The notes: a model not told the origin generated them from the sequence alone. DNA of 64,000 bases from Branchiostoma floridae (GCF_000003815.2 NC_049995.1:4107747-4171746); one strand, 5' to 3'; shown: positions 20,159-31,997, counted from the first letter of the stretch. Translations and numbers: made by a program.

Positions 20159-22941
20159 ATGCAAGCCAATTTGATGGACCGCGTTTGCCGTGTTGGCAAA
20201 GATGTTTTCGACTACGACACACTGCGACAGGGCCAGGCAGACGCTGTTTTGGGTATTTTAAATGGCCAAGACGTGTTTGTCGGGCTACCGACCGGAGCTG
20301 GAAAGACGTTCTGTTTCCAGGCGATTCCGTCGTGCCTGGACTCTGACGAGCCATTTGTGATTGTCATCAGTCCCCTGACAGCACTCATCGATGACCAGGT
20401 AAATTTTATATTGTATATATCTCCATAAAATGCCTACCGGCGGCGGACATGAGTTACGCCCCCCTCCCTCACTAACCAAGGATAACTGAATGTTTACTCG
20501 AATTGTAAGAGACGCTTCACTCTGCGGAAGCGCTGAAGATAAATAATGAGAACACTTACCGTTCATTTCAGATCGCCCGGTACACCACTACAACGGGATA
20601 CAAGGCAATTCACTTGAAGTCGGCGAACGACATCAACACAGTGGCAGACAAGTCGGTCAAACTAGGTATGTATCACACTTGTTGTACTTCCTTTTTATTT
20701 CAAGTTATCCTATTTACACCAGTTGCTAGACAAGAATAACAAAATATATTGTAGCCACGGTCCTGTCATTTCTCTTTGATCTTGAACCTTGTTATACAGA
20801 TTTAATTTACCACAGAAATCTGTAAGTTACTGTTACATAAATACTTGTAAACATAGGTATATTTTTGCTTATAATTTTTTTCTCATTACTTTTCTATAGT
20901 ATACACCAGCCCAGAAGTTGCTGTGGGAGAGGGCAGGGGCATTTTCACCACAACTAGACCTGTGTGTGCCCTTGTCGTGGACGAAGCCCACTGTATCCCT
21001 GAGTGGTAAGAATGATTTAATTCTTTCAAGTGACAGAGAAAGGGTGTGTAGCAATTTTGTTAAAACTAAACAGGTTGCTAAATGATTTACTACAACTGTA
21101 TTGCCTCTATCTAGATGTGCCTATGTGTAGACATAATAAGTTTTGGCATAGTTCTAATAGTACTGTATATACAATCTGTTTCAGGGGTCCCGACTTCAGA
21201 GTAGCATTTGCACAGATAGGCGGACTGAGGGCCCACTGTCTCAACACCCCAGTCATGGCCCTCACAGCTTCTGCCTCCCCCAATGCTGTGGAAGGCATCA
21301 AGAAGGATCTTCTTTTTCGGGAAGGGAACATCCACATCAGTGGGAGTCTCGACAGACCAAATCTTTTCTTGGTCTCCAAGAAAAAGATCGCAATGCAGGT
21401 AACTGAAACACTTCAATTCACCTATCTTTTCTCATATTACATTAACAGATACATGTATATGAAAAACATGACAACTGTGCATACCATATCTTTATGGAAA
21501 CCATTTTGTATCTGCACTTATTCAATGCACAGTTTACTTAACGCACGTATGTAATAACTGGTAATTTCAGAAGGACTTCCTGGGACTACTGCAGGCCCTA
21601 AGGAAAGATGGACGGGCCATCGAGAAGCAGCTTATCTATGTGCCTATAAGAAACCAGGCCATGGATGTGTGGAAGATGCTGCAGGCCCATGCGGGAGACA
21701 GGTTCAAAGCATCCGTGGCCTACTTCCACAGTTCCATGAGCCCTGACCTCAAGGCCAAAGTCCTTAAACGTTTCAAGGATGCCGAGGTCAGGGTAGTTGT
21801 GGCTACAGTGGCTTTTGGGATGGTAAGTGTACATAATGGTTCTTAATTAACAGCATTAACTGACATTATAACTGCATGCTGGCAAACAATTTGCCATATT
21901 TTCAAACACATTATTTTGCATGTACTAATTTCTAGCTATTGTACAAAAATATATATTTCTGAAAACATTCCTGTTTCTTAAAACTCTACAATAACAATTT
22001 CAGGGCATTGACATCCCTGACATCTCCTGTGTTGTGGTGTATGGCCTGCCAAAGTCCATGAGCCAGCTATACCAGGTGAGAATCTCATACATGATTCATG
22101 ATGATACCAACCAAATAGAAGACATAATACAATATGCATGCTTCTGCTATGTTAAACTTAGCAAATCTGGGTATTTTCCATGGAAGTGTGCTTCTTCCTT
22201 TATCAGTTATTTTACATCGGTTTAATTATCAGGTCATGCTCACTTGTATTACATCAAAAGTGGTAAGATCTCAAACAAAGCCACTCTCTATATATTTTAC
22301 AACGTTTTGAAAGCAATGAAACTTAAGTCTAAGATAATGCTACTGTACTTTTACTTCTGTAGGAGATTGGCCGGGCTGGGAGGTCAGGGGAGCCAGCCAC
22401 TGCTGTCGTCTTTGCTGGCAAGTGTAAGGAAGAGGAAGACGCTGAAGACTGCCTGAAGCAGTTCGTGGCCAAGCGGTCCTGCATCCGCGCTGTGATGCTG
22501 AAGGAACTTGGCAGTCAGGCGGCAGACACAGACCACTGCTGCTCTGTCTGCCAGGAGGAGGCCACAGCACCGAGGGGAGCGTACCTGCTGCATCCCAGGG
22601 TCCCCAAGACAGCAAAGAGGGCAGCTGCGACCAGAAAAAAGAAAAGACAGGAAGGCGATAAAAAAAAACTGGAAAAAAGCCTGTACGAACTGAGGAATGA
22701 GCTTTTTGAAGACGACATGACGATTGCACATGTTGGTCCTGCAGGAGTGATTTCCGACAGTGCAATTATTTCAATCAAAACCCAAGCACAAAGTATCCAC
22801 ACAGTGGAAGACCTGTGTAAGAAGGTTAAAGGTGTTTCAGAGGACATAGCACCATTCATTCTTGACAAGATTGAACAGGAGTTTCCTGAACCTATCATCA
22901 AGAGAAGAAGAAGGGCCCTTGGGGATTTGACAAATGTTTAG
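20159..22941 (+). CDS. short RecQ-like DNA helicase, seven exons
   Basis: Exons 20159-20398, 20572-20665, 20900-21005, 21185-21398, 21571-21822, 22004-22075 and 22363-22941 have GT-AG borders and consistent phases, giving 518 residues. Helicase motifs appear in order: LRQGQ (motif 0), LPTGAGKTFCFQ (I), VISPLTALIDDQ (Ia), VVDEAHCIPEWG (II), MALTASA (III), YFHSSM (IV), VVVATVAFGMGID (V) and EIGRAGRSG (VI). A Cys cluster follows (RSCIRAVML...DHCCSVC), like the RecQ zinc module. A basic linker and a helical tail end in PEPIIKRRRR. There is no clear winged-helix RQC or canonical HRDC domain, so it is shorter than BLM or WRN. The ATG at 20159 was chosen as the first in frame. The tail has an inverted duplicate immediately downstream, and the convergent neighbour is DUF6589-like. 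Confidence 0.9.
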
Positions 22942-23140
22942 TTAGCTAATTATTTTTAATGATAGGTTTGGGAAACTTCTCGCCAATATTGTTGAGAATG
23001 ATTGGTGCTATTTTCTTCATACTAAATCGTGGATACTTTTGAAACATCTTTCTATGTTCACCTTTCTGGATGCTTTGGGCTTGGGTTTTTATTGCACTGT
23101 TGGACAGTACTCCTGCAGGACCTTCATTGTGTGATCCTAG
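22728..23140. repeat. inverted duplication of the RecQ-like gene's 3' end
   Basis: The plus-strand coding segment 22728-22920 reappears, diverged, on the minus strand at about 23130-22950. Both copies encode the recognisable words GPAGV(I/L)S(D/N)SAI, KTQAQSI, IAP(F/I)IL and F(P)(E/K)PIIK. The minus copy is not open with normal gene structure and looks like a decayed tail. The two copies meet tail to tail just past the helicase stop. Confidence 0.85.
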
Positions 23141-23144
23141 GGTT

Positions 23145-23191
23145 TCTTTCATTTGTACATGAGCGAATATAGTACATGTACAAATGAAAGA
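23145..23191. repeat. 17-bp perfect inverted repeat between convergent genes
   Basis: Arms TCTTTCATTTGTACATG (23145-23161) and its complement (23175-23191) flank a 13-nt loop, just before the end of the minus-strand gene. It could act in 3'-end formation or be the scar of the inverted duplication. Confidence 0.8.
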
Positions 23192-23207
23192 GACAAGAGT
23201 ACTAACC

Positions 23208-26200
23208 TTATGCTAGGTCTAAGTTGATAAGGTCAGCGTCCTCGATTTCCTCCCACTCAGGATCCTCTTCGTCTCTGACTTCAACTTGTTCGGCGCTGTC
23301 CTCGTCTGTCTCTCCGTCATCAGCATCCGGGGACTCAGGTGGCTCTGTATCGTCAGAGATGTCCTGCTTTCCACGAGTGAGAAAGTTTGCCAGCCATTTG
23401 TTGTCGTACAGTCGCTCTCTTGCAACAGCTCGTGGGTCCAACCACTCAGGGTTCAAGCTCCTCCCTGGTTTGTTGTGATACACTTCGTGTTTTAAGACTG
23501 TTGTCATTACTGACTGAATGTCCACTTCTGCAGATGTCGTTGTGTGGTGTGTAGTCTTCTTAGAACACAAGCTGTCTGCGAAGTTTTTGGCGGCGTCAAA
23601 CAGCTGCACAGAAAGACTTATGTCCTGGGCGTGTTTGAACTCTAGTCGTCCCCCAGCTGCACGGCATGTCTGCTTGATGGTCCTGTGAAGGTTAAAAGTT
23701 CACGCATTAATATTAATAAGTGTCCTTTTGACTGTATGGTTATGGTTAAAGGCTCAAAGTCAAATAGTCAACATTTACTCACAGCAAGTATATAGAGTCA
23801 AAGTCATGGGGAAGATAAATAATAACATGTAGGTGACTCCAGACCGAGGAAAACTGTGAGGGCAGCTAGGATGTGTCCTTTACTGACATGGCAAAAGAAC
23901 TCGTCAGAAACTTGAAAGTTCTTACACTCCTTGTCCGCCCGCATCCGGTTGATGGCAACCCTTATCTGTGAGAGAGAGCCTGCTTCTGTGGCCAGGCCCC
24001 AGCAGCACAGCGTAGCTGTTTTCAGGGCCTCCCACACAAAGTGAAAGTCACCTATGAAAAAAACAAAAGGGGTGGGGCGGAGACATTTGTTAATCAAAAA
24101 AAGTTAGCAAAACAATTTATTATTGTACACTTGAGCAATTACAACCCCTATTATCAAAAGTAGCATTTGTTATGCAGAACAGGACACACTAGTTCATACA
24201 CAAATATTATGTGAGTCAGCAATACACATAAAGATATTCATTTTCCTTCTTAGCAACATAATACATGTACTGTGATTGTTTTTTAAAAGCATAGAAGAAA
24301 TACATTACCTGGACTCTCCTTTGCCCACTGTAACAGCTGAACAGGATCCTCCTCGCCTTCTCTCCATCCTCGTCCTCCACGGATGTTTTTGCAAGTCGCC
24401 TGGTCGCCGACGACTGCCTAATAGCAGCAAAACCAATGTATCATTTATAAGGTAATATGTATAAGTTCCGTAGATTCGGAAGTCATATCTCCATCGACAC
24501 CCGATGGGCAAACATCATGTATAAGTAATTGATACATCTCATAAAAAGTATACAATTATATAATGAATAGATTTCCATAAACATTGTTATTACTGTCAAC
24601 ACTACTACTATTGTTATTATTGTCCATGTTTGATAGTTCTGTTACCACACTTGGGACTCCATGTTTACATATCGTACCTGGTCTTTCATGTTGTCAGACA
24701 GCTGTAGCTCTTCAGCAAATTTGAGCAGAATCTGAATTGTATCATCCTTTTTCGACTCATCCTTGTCCATCAGTGGCAGCGGGGTGATGCTACTTTTCTT
24801 AACTGGCAAGGGGCTGGATGGAGCTCTTACACTGTCTTTAAACTGATGGAAGCTTGGGAAATGTTCAACTATTATAGCTTTCACTTGATTCTTTAATCTG
24901 CTTTTGAGGTCACTTATGTCATTGCTGTCAGCCAGTATGTCTGCATCAGACAGGTCCTCTCTTTTGCCCTACAAATTGAAATATAAATAGCCAAAATGTA
25001 ATTTATTGTGAAAGATACACATTGACACAATGTTTGTTTTTTATTAAAGGATAGTTGGTCTTGTGCTCAGATTATGATAAAGCACAAACTGTAAATAAAG
25101 TGTACTATGTTATACATATTATATGACAGTTTCAATCTACTACATGTATCTGCTTAGCACATTTCGAACATAACTATGAATGAAGATGTCCTGTGTTACC
25201 TGGGGTTCTCTGCTGGCTGAAGGATCTTCATGCTCTACCACAACTGCCAACCGGCTTGTCCAATTAAACATCTCGTTTTGTTTCCCTAGACAAACAGACA
25301 TACAGGTAATGAGATAATCATCAGTCTAGCAATATTCTGTCCTTTCTATTCACATGAATAAAGTATAGAATCTGACAGTACAACTTGTTTTACAATTCAT
25401 TTCATAGTTTATTTAAAGTGAAACAACTGTTTTGTGCAATTTAAGGACTCACCCATCCTCACATGTCCCACTCTTTTGAGAATGTTAACATTGTCAAAAA
25501 AGACAATACAAGGCTTGCTGTTGTCCAGGTGCTTTGCCCCCTGCATTTCAGCAAAGTTGGACAGAAAATTCCATGCTGCCTTGTAGGAACTGGCAACACC
25601 CATGGAATTCAGCATGGAGATGACCTGCAAAAACAGCCAATGGTTTACATAGGAATTAGGCAGGGTACAGTGTACCGGTACAATCCCTTTTTTTTCTTAT
25701 TGGACCTGTCCAGAAAAAATTAGGAGGACCGGATGTTGGGCTGATTAGAAAATTAACAGATTATTTTATCAGGCATTCACACGTTTTGGCGCTTGCAGGT
25801 GGAAGAAAATAACAAGAGTGAAGTAAAGTTTATAGCAATTTCTACCAAGTTTTAGTTTACAGCCAATCCTACAAGTGCAGTTAGCGTTGTAGAATTTTAA
25901 AATGCCAGTGTTAGTCTAATACTCTACCACACAGATTTCTTTGTAGTGAAATGGGCCATTGGTATGAGTCATACTAGAGTCATACTGCATCAGGTTCAGG
26001 TCCGAACCTGGACCTGATCCTCTGGACCTGAACCGGACCTGGACGCGAATTTTCTGTACCGGTACCCACCCCTACATAGGGATGAATAATTGTTGGAAAT
26101 GTAAAAAAAGATTTCAATACATTTTGAATCCCTCATAACCCTGATTTGGAAATACATGTACGCATCTGTTTTTTGTTCAAAGAAAGTGACATGCCACATG

Positions 26201-27600
26201 ACAAAGAAACATACAAAATGTCTTGACTGAGTGACTGATAGGGTTAAACAATCTTATGTAATCTCAAGAATGCTTAAGTATCAATGCAAACATACCTGCA
26301 CATTTGTTGACCTCGAGATGAGTGACAGGGTGGTGATCATTTGTATGGCATTGGCACGCTTGCTTCTGTTGTTTGCAATGGAACAAAGATTGAGAAATGC
26401 CAACATTGAGGTGTCCTTGTCCCCAGGGACATCGCTTTTGATGCAGTTTTCTAGGAGCTCGAAGAAAACTGGTGCTTCGTCTTTCACCTGTTCTTTCATG
26501 GACTGTGGTGTCATATTCGCAATGTCAGTTGCAGTCTCTGCATTGTATGTCAAAATGGTATCCTTCATCACAAGTGACTTGACTTCTTTTTGGGCTGTGT
26601 TTTTAACAGCATCGATGCTGGCCTTACTGTAAGTCTTTAAATCATGGATCTCTTTTTGTTGCTCCTCAACAAGTGTGTTCATCTTTGATAGCTGTGCCTT
26701 CAGCTTGTCCTCCATTTGTTGAAACGCTTGTAAGCTAACAGTTGGCTGGGCATAGCTGGTCGATGGCTGATGAAACTGGGCATTTACTCCTGGTGACATA
26801 TGGTAGGCTGGAGATGGAGGATGCAACAGTGGAGAGGAGATGCCATGATTTACGTAAGGTGAAAACTGGTACATGGGGGATGGAAAGTATGTGTTGTTGT
26901 GACCGGCTGGATAGATGTTGGACGTGCTTGGAGGACTGGTTGGATAGATGTTGGACGTGCTTGGAGGACTGGTTGGATAGATGTTGGACGACGTGCTTGG
27001 AGGGTTGCCTCTGTGTTGGACGACGTGCTTGGAGGGTTGCCTCTGTCTTCAAACCGTGGACTACAATAAATAAAATAAAAAAACTCAAAACAGATCGATA
27101 CATAAATTGATAAGTAGAAAGAATGCATAATTTTTTCCTGTAAAATGTACAGTTAAAGAAGTTGGAAAGCACTGCTGTAATGTACAGTTAAAGAAGTTGG
27201 AAAGCACTGGTGTTTTCTTAAAAGCAATGAATCAAATCAATCCACATTACCATGTCAGCATTACAAATCATCTCCCGTAGTGTAGTGACAAAATATTACA
27301 CACAAATTGTTATTATAGGAGTATGAGTAACGGGCTAGTAGCTGACAAAATGATCACGACATGTTTAAGAAAAAAATTAAGTCTCTAGTTCTGTTATCTG
27401 GAAACTACAGATTCCATGAAACATTAAGGATTTGACGAGGAAAAATTCGAATGTCGGACGACTCGGACCATCACCAACTCGGCCCAGTCAACTCGGCCCA
27501 TCTGCCGGGACAACTCGGACCATCCCCCCTGGACAGCTATTTAATTAATTTTTTTCAACACTTACCGCTTCTTGTTGGGCGTGGATGACTGGTCCATCAT
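23208..27600 (-). CDS. DUF6589-like multi-exon gene, possibly DDE-transposase-like
   Basis: Proposed minus-strand exons: 27600-27566 (MMDQSSTPNKKR start), 27060-26296, 25624-25453, 25285-25200, 24968-24678, 24417-24309, 24051-about 23838, and 23682-23208. All have GT-AG borders; the last donor (GTCACC) is weak. Exon 2 encodes a Pro/Ser repeat, a coiled-coil stretch (KLKAQLSKMNTLVEEQQKEI) and a helical part. Exons 3-7 carry CIVFFDNVNILKR, MFNWTSRLAVVVE, AVVGDQATCKNIRG and GDFHFVWEALKTA. I recognise this set from the DUF6589 family. The C-terminus is strongly acidic. Two Asp after predicted strands (DNVN, GDQ) would suit an RNase-H-like fold; that is inference. As sequenced, a 32-bp duplication in exon 2 breaks the frame. 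Removing it makes all phases agree (about 704 residues). Confidence 0.65.
26908..27046. repeat. 33-bp in-frame and 32-bp frame-breaking coding repeats
   Basis: Within exon 2 of the minus-strand gene, 33-bp units at 26908-26940 and 26941-26973, plus a partial third, encode an 11-residue Ser/Thr/Pro repeat (SNIYPTSPPST). Next to them, a 32-bp unit occurs twice without change (26983-27014 and 27015-27046). Being 32 rather than 33 bp, its duplication shifts the reading frame. Confidence 0.9.
27464..27530. repeat. short degenerate ACTCGG(A/C)CCA repeats in intron 1
   Basis: The word CTCGG followed by ACCAT or CCCA occurs four times in about 65 bp, spaced irregularly (starts near 27471, 27486, 27503 and 27522). 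It lies in the first intron of the DUF6589-like gene. Function is unknown; it may be a remnant of a dispersed repeat. Confidence 0.6.
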
Positions 27601-28027
27601 GGCGATTCGTTTTCTCAAACGTAAAAGACGTTGAATAGCCGAGAAACGCAAAATAGCGGGAGAGAGAGAAGAGAAAATCTACATCTTTGCCGCGTATTTT
27701 TACCAGTTAACCGCACAACAACGCAGCTATCGCAGAGTGATATTTATTTTTTTTATTTAGGTACTCTAAATAATGAAAAACTTTTCGCAAAACGTTGACA
27801 TTTAAAATTTGTATCGGCTATATCGATATCTTTTATAACTGTTTTTGCTATATCATGTAGATAATGAGGAACTGCCACTCTCAAAGATGCGTTTTGATGC
27901 CGTGCACAGTTTGACCTTTGAACCGAAAAGGCGCGAGTTTGCCGGACGCTGCTAGACGCGCCCCACGGCGCGTTAATTCATTTATGGCTTAAATGATCTG
28001 AACTCCGAAGCTACTGTCTTTGTGCAG
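27601..28027. other. upstream flank of the DUF6589-like gene
   Basis: This is probably the promoter region for the minus-strand gene; no core element could be fixed. It holds an AT-rich stretch (27740-27870) and a CGCGCC-rich patch (27950-27975). It ends at an assembly gap. Confidence 0.4.
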
Positions 28028-28138
28028 NNNNNNNNNNNNNNNNNNNNNNNNNNNNNNNNNNNNNNNNNNNNNNNNNNNNNNNNNNNNNNNNNNNNNNNNN
28101 NNNNNNNNNNNNNNNNNNNNNNNNNNNNNNNNNNNNNN
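28028..28138. other. assembly gap (111 N) inside or next to the 81-bp array
   Basis: A run of N that directly abuts the tandem array; array collapse is the likely cause. Open frames crossing it are not meaningful. Confidence 0.95.
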
Positions 28139-28578
28139 ACGATTTTCCAGCGATTCGGAGTCTGGTAATCGCGTGCTGTTCCCTGGCCGGTTATATTCCT
28201 CTCTATTTGTTCCATTTCTACGATTTTCCAGCGATTCGGAGTCTGGTAATCGCGTGCTGTTCCCTGGCCGGTTATATTCCTCTCTATTTGTTCCATTTCT
28301 ACGATTTTCCAGCGATTCGGAGTCTGGTAATCGCGTGCTGTTCCCTGGCCGGTTATATTCCTCTCTATTTGTTCCATTTCTACGATTTTCCAGCGATTCG
28401 GAGTCTGGTAATCGCGTGCTGTTCCCTGGCCGGTTATATTCCTCTCTATTTGTTCCATTTCTACGATTTTCCAGCGATTCGGAGTCTGGTAATCGCGTGC
28501 TGTTCCCTGGCCGGTTATATTCCTCTCTATTTGTTCCATTTCTACGATTTTCCAGCGATTCGGAGTCTGGTAGAGACT
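28139..28578 (+). repeat. 81-bp tandem array, LINE 5'-leader monomers
   Basis: Units start at 28139, 28220, 28301, 28382, 28463 and 28544, giving an exact 81-bp period with essentially identical copies. The unit (ACGATTTTCCAGCGATTCGG, then GAGTCTGGTAATCGCG, CTGTTCCCTGGCCGG, TTATATTCCTCT and TTTGTTCCATTTCT) matches, on the opposite strand, the 5' leader of the Tx1-like LINE at 19918-19801. Both end in GTCTGGTAGAGACTAC, which in the LINE leads on to ORF1. The array is therefore the tandem-monomer 5' region of a second, plus-oriented copy of the same LINE family. It is interrupted by a MITE after 28580. Confidence 0.85.
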
Positions 28579-28583
28579 ACTTA

Positions 28584-29154
28584 GGCCCCGTTCATGATGC
28601 AAAAATTAATGCGGATGCATCCGCATTTTTGGCCGATGCGGATAAATTTCTCATCATGAATGCTCCGAAACGGATTTGATGCGGATTTTTCGGGACCACC
28701 TCGGGAGGTGGATTTGAAACGGATTTTCTAAATCCGCATTTGCGAACTGTCATCATGAACGCAAATGCGGCGTGAATCCGCATTACATCCGGGTAACGTG
28801 GGGTCAAAGTTCGCGCCGTGACGCCGGAAACTGTGAAATTTTAGCGGTCACCATGGCCGCATCTCACTGCAGCCAGGTCAAGGCACAAAACCTTTCGTCG
28901 CTGCCGCCTCGTACGTTCCCTTCCGCGGGCACACAGCATTTTCAGAAAAAACACTAACAACAACAGCTGGGGATCCGCCATCTTTTTCGCAATGTTCTGT
29001 TGTTGCGTAATGTTCTAATTCCCTGACGCGGATCTGAAACGGATTGCCCGTTGGCATCGTGGACACAAAATGTAAACCATTTGCATGCGGATAATGATCG
29101 GATGGACGCACATGCGGATGCATCCGCATTAATTTTTGCATCATGAACGGGGCC
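28584..29154. mobile_element. PIF/Harbinger-type MITE, 571 bp
   Basis: Terminal inverted repeats of about 43 bp (28584-28626 and 29112-29154) begin GGCCCCGTTCATGATGCAAA and are flanked by TTA on both sides (28581-28583 and 29155-29157). A 3-bp TWA duplication and a GGCCCCGTTC-like end fit the PIF/Harbinger superfamily. The interior repeats GCGGAT and AATCCGCATTTGCG words and has no transposase, so it is non-autonomous. It sits exactly at the end of the 81-bp LINE monomer array. Confidence 0.88.
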
Positions 29155-29157
29155 TTA

Positions 29158-29296
29158 GAAATACACTGGAATTACTGAATGTTGGCTACCTGCATACGGC
29201 GGTGGTGATATCCTCGGTACAACCAAGGGCTTCATCATTTCGGATAACACGAAGGCATCCTTCCGTACGTTGCCCACATCATGCAGACCAACAATT
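29158..29296. other. short unassigned stretch before a gap
   Basis: This 139-bp sequence does not match the LINE ORF1 start that might have been expected after the MITE. No feature was recognised. Confidence 0.4.
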
Positions 29297-29550
29297 NNNN
29301 NNNNNNNNNNNNNNNNNNNNNNNNNNNNNNNNNNNNNNNNNNNNNNNNNNNNNNNNNNNNNNNNNNNNNNNNNNNNNNNNNNNNNNNNNNNNNNNNNNNN
29401 NNNNNNNNNNNNNNNNNNNNNNNNNNNNNNNNNNNNNNNNNNNNNNNNNNNNNNNNNNNNNNNNNNNNNNNNNNNNNNNNNNNNNNNNNNNNNNNNNNNN
29501 NNNNNNNNNNNNNNNNNNNNNNNNNNNNNNNNNNNNNNNNNNNNNNNNNN
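29297..29550. other. assembly gap (254 N)
   Basis: A run of N. Open frames drawn through it are meaningless. Confidence 0.95.
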
Positions 29551-31997
29551 TCAAGATGGACATTGTCTGCGTATACAGTTTTCATTTTATCATTCTTGAC
29601 TGTGTATTCTGCTTTTTAGAAATCTTTTGTTTCACTGAGACGTCATTCTGATGGCATGGAATTGCGCAATCGCATGCAATACCATGGGAAGCTATTTTTG
29701 TATATGTGATAAAAAGATTAAGAAACCAGGGCAAGCATCTTTATTTTGCGTAAATTTGCCATGTTTTAGCTGTATTGTGCAACATCGCAACGACTGAAAA
29801 CTTGTTGACTACGGTAGTCTATGCTCAAACCACCTGGCATATCAATCAGTCAGTCAAGGCAAGTCGGAGTTGCATAAGATTGCGTAAGTCTTTGCAAGTG
29901 CGACTATGTAATGGTGTATTTTTCTACGTGTGTTTTACACATGATAATAGCATGCCCGCAGTCCCCGCCACGGCCAATGGAATGTTTACAGGATATGTCC
30001 AATCTTTCAAGTTTGGTGTGATTATTCTTTTACGGGTTGGCCAGTTGTTTTAATACAGGTTGACCGGTTGTTTAATGCCCTTCTCCTCTTTCCTCGCTCC
30101 CCCTTTTCCGCTATGGAATAACCCATGGTCGCTGGCCAATGGGCTGCCTAGTATTCATATTGCGTAATGCAGATGAAACGTAAACCAAGCTGGTTACGAG
30201 CACAGCAGTCATTTCGCTGCCAGACAGAGGGGAGACAACACGGGTCTGGGACCGGTCTCTGATGATTAATAGCAACTGCCCCCACGAAGTCAACGCACTC
30301 CCTTGCACTTCGGTAAGTAACTCGGCTTCCATTTCTGCATAGTCAAAGGGATCTTAGAATAATGATCGTGTTGTTTGGTCACAGCCAGGTATAGTTAGAT
30401 TATGAACTTGATTTAATTGTTAGTTTTGAATTTTTCAAATTTATAGAACTTTTTTATAAAAATAAATGCAATTGACCTGTCCTTTTTGGCATTGTTTTTG
30501 CAGGGGCTCATCATAAAGATGTTTACGAAGTACAACTATAATATTTGCAGTGGAAAGGAAACATCTCATCGTCATGGACTTCTTATTCTATTTCTTATCA
30601 CTTTTATTATTCTTTTTTCAAAGGCAAATCAACATTTTGGAATATTTTGAATATTTCGTTGGGCTAAAGCGTTCAGGTACAGGTTGATGTGTGTGTGTGT
30701 CTCTCTATCCGCAAGGGACGTCGCTGATGGCTTGCACTGGAAGACGAGCTGTATCACTGAAGGGAAGGACATTCGTAAGAAAATTGCTACAAGGAGACCG
30801 AGACTGGAAGCCATGCAAAACCTGAAACAACGTCGCCCGAAGGAGCAAGGCCATGAGAGGGAAATGCAAGACCGACAGCAGAGCTGCGTGCAGCCAAGCG
30901 ATTGCGCTGCTATTGATGGTAAAACTGAGTGCAGTTAGAGAATTCATGGACTGACATACACGTGCTGTCTGCGTTATTTGACTTATACGAATACGTGTTG
31001 TCTATTCTATTAGGTCATATTAAGGAATGTAAAAAAATACTTCAATTGACCTAGATGGATATACGAATGGTCGACATCACAACCAAACGAATTTGAAATC
31101 TTTATTGACACGACAAAAGTACAGAGACTTTCGTGAGGATTATAACAAGTACTTACAGTGCAACTAAGCAGACGTATATGCATATTTACAGATATGAATA
31201 AGTCAACATATTGTTCTAGCATGTCATTTACATAATTCGAACATTGCCTGCAAATTTCTTTTTAAAGAGTTACAAACAAACTCTTACCAACTCTACGCTT
31301 AAACACACGTCTGTGCAGCCGTTTACTTTTCGGGCCGGAACTCGGTGTAATACATAAATGGGACCTTACAGGTATTGTATATACAAGCTGTATCAGTCTT
31401 TCACTCCGTCACTTACAAGAAGATACAACGCAACGTTTGCTAGAAGTAATTAGTCAGTGGTATTGTACTGTGATTGTTATTCTTAGACGGTTATTCGTTT
31501 GATGACGTGAACTGCAACAGACTGAGATGTACTAGTAACCAATGTTTAGTGATATGAGCGGAGTTGTGTAGCTGTCAGTCAGGTAAGACAGAATACAAAG
31601 ACGAGAGATTTCTACGGCAGTTCAGAAGAGCAGACATTTGTCTGGTACTGAGACAGATTGTGAAGACAGGAGATTTCTAAGGTAAGAGAGTTCAGTTCAT
31701 GAGAGACAATATAGAGCTTCACCAAAGTGAGAGAGCATTATTATGAAGTCTGTTACAACGTTAAAAGTCTTCCGTGCCCTNNNNNNNNNNNNNNNNNNNN
31801 NNNNNNNNNNNNNNNNNNNNNNNNNNNNNNNNNNNNNNNNNNNNNNNNNNNNNNNNNNNNNNNNNNNNNNNNNNNNNNNNATTGTAGGACGCTGCTCTGT
31901 TTTGCATTCAAAGGGTTGAGACGGACAGTGGTGTCCATTTTGTCTGAGTGGAAATTTCCACTTGGGTTTGCTCCTTGGCAAATTTAGCAAGTTAGTT

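Noticed and set aside
28139-28578. Regular array considered as CRISPR-like
   Set aside because: Units are contiguous without unique spacers and match a LINE leader.
29235-29651. Open frames spanning runs of N
   Set aside because: They cross an assembly gap and carry no information.
30684-30938. 84-codon open frame with exon-like borders
   Set aside because: Basic composition but no domain and no partner exons; kept only as a possible transcript in the intergenic note.
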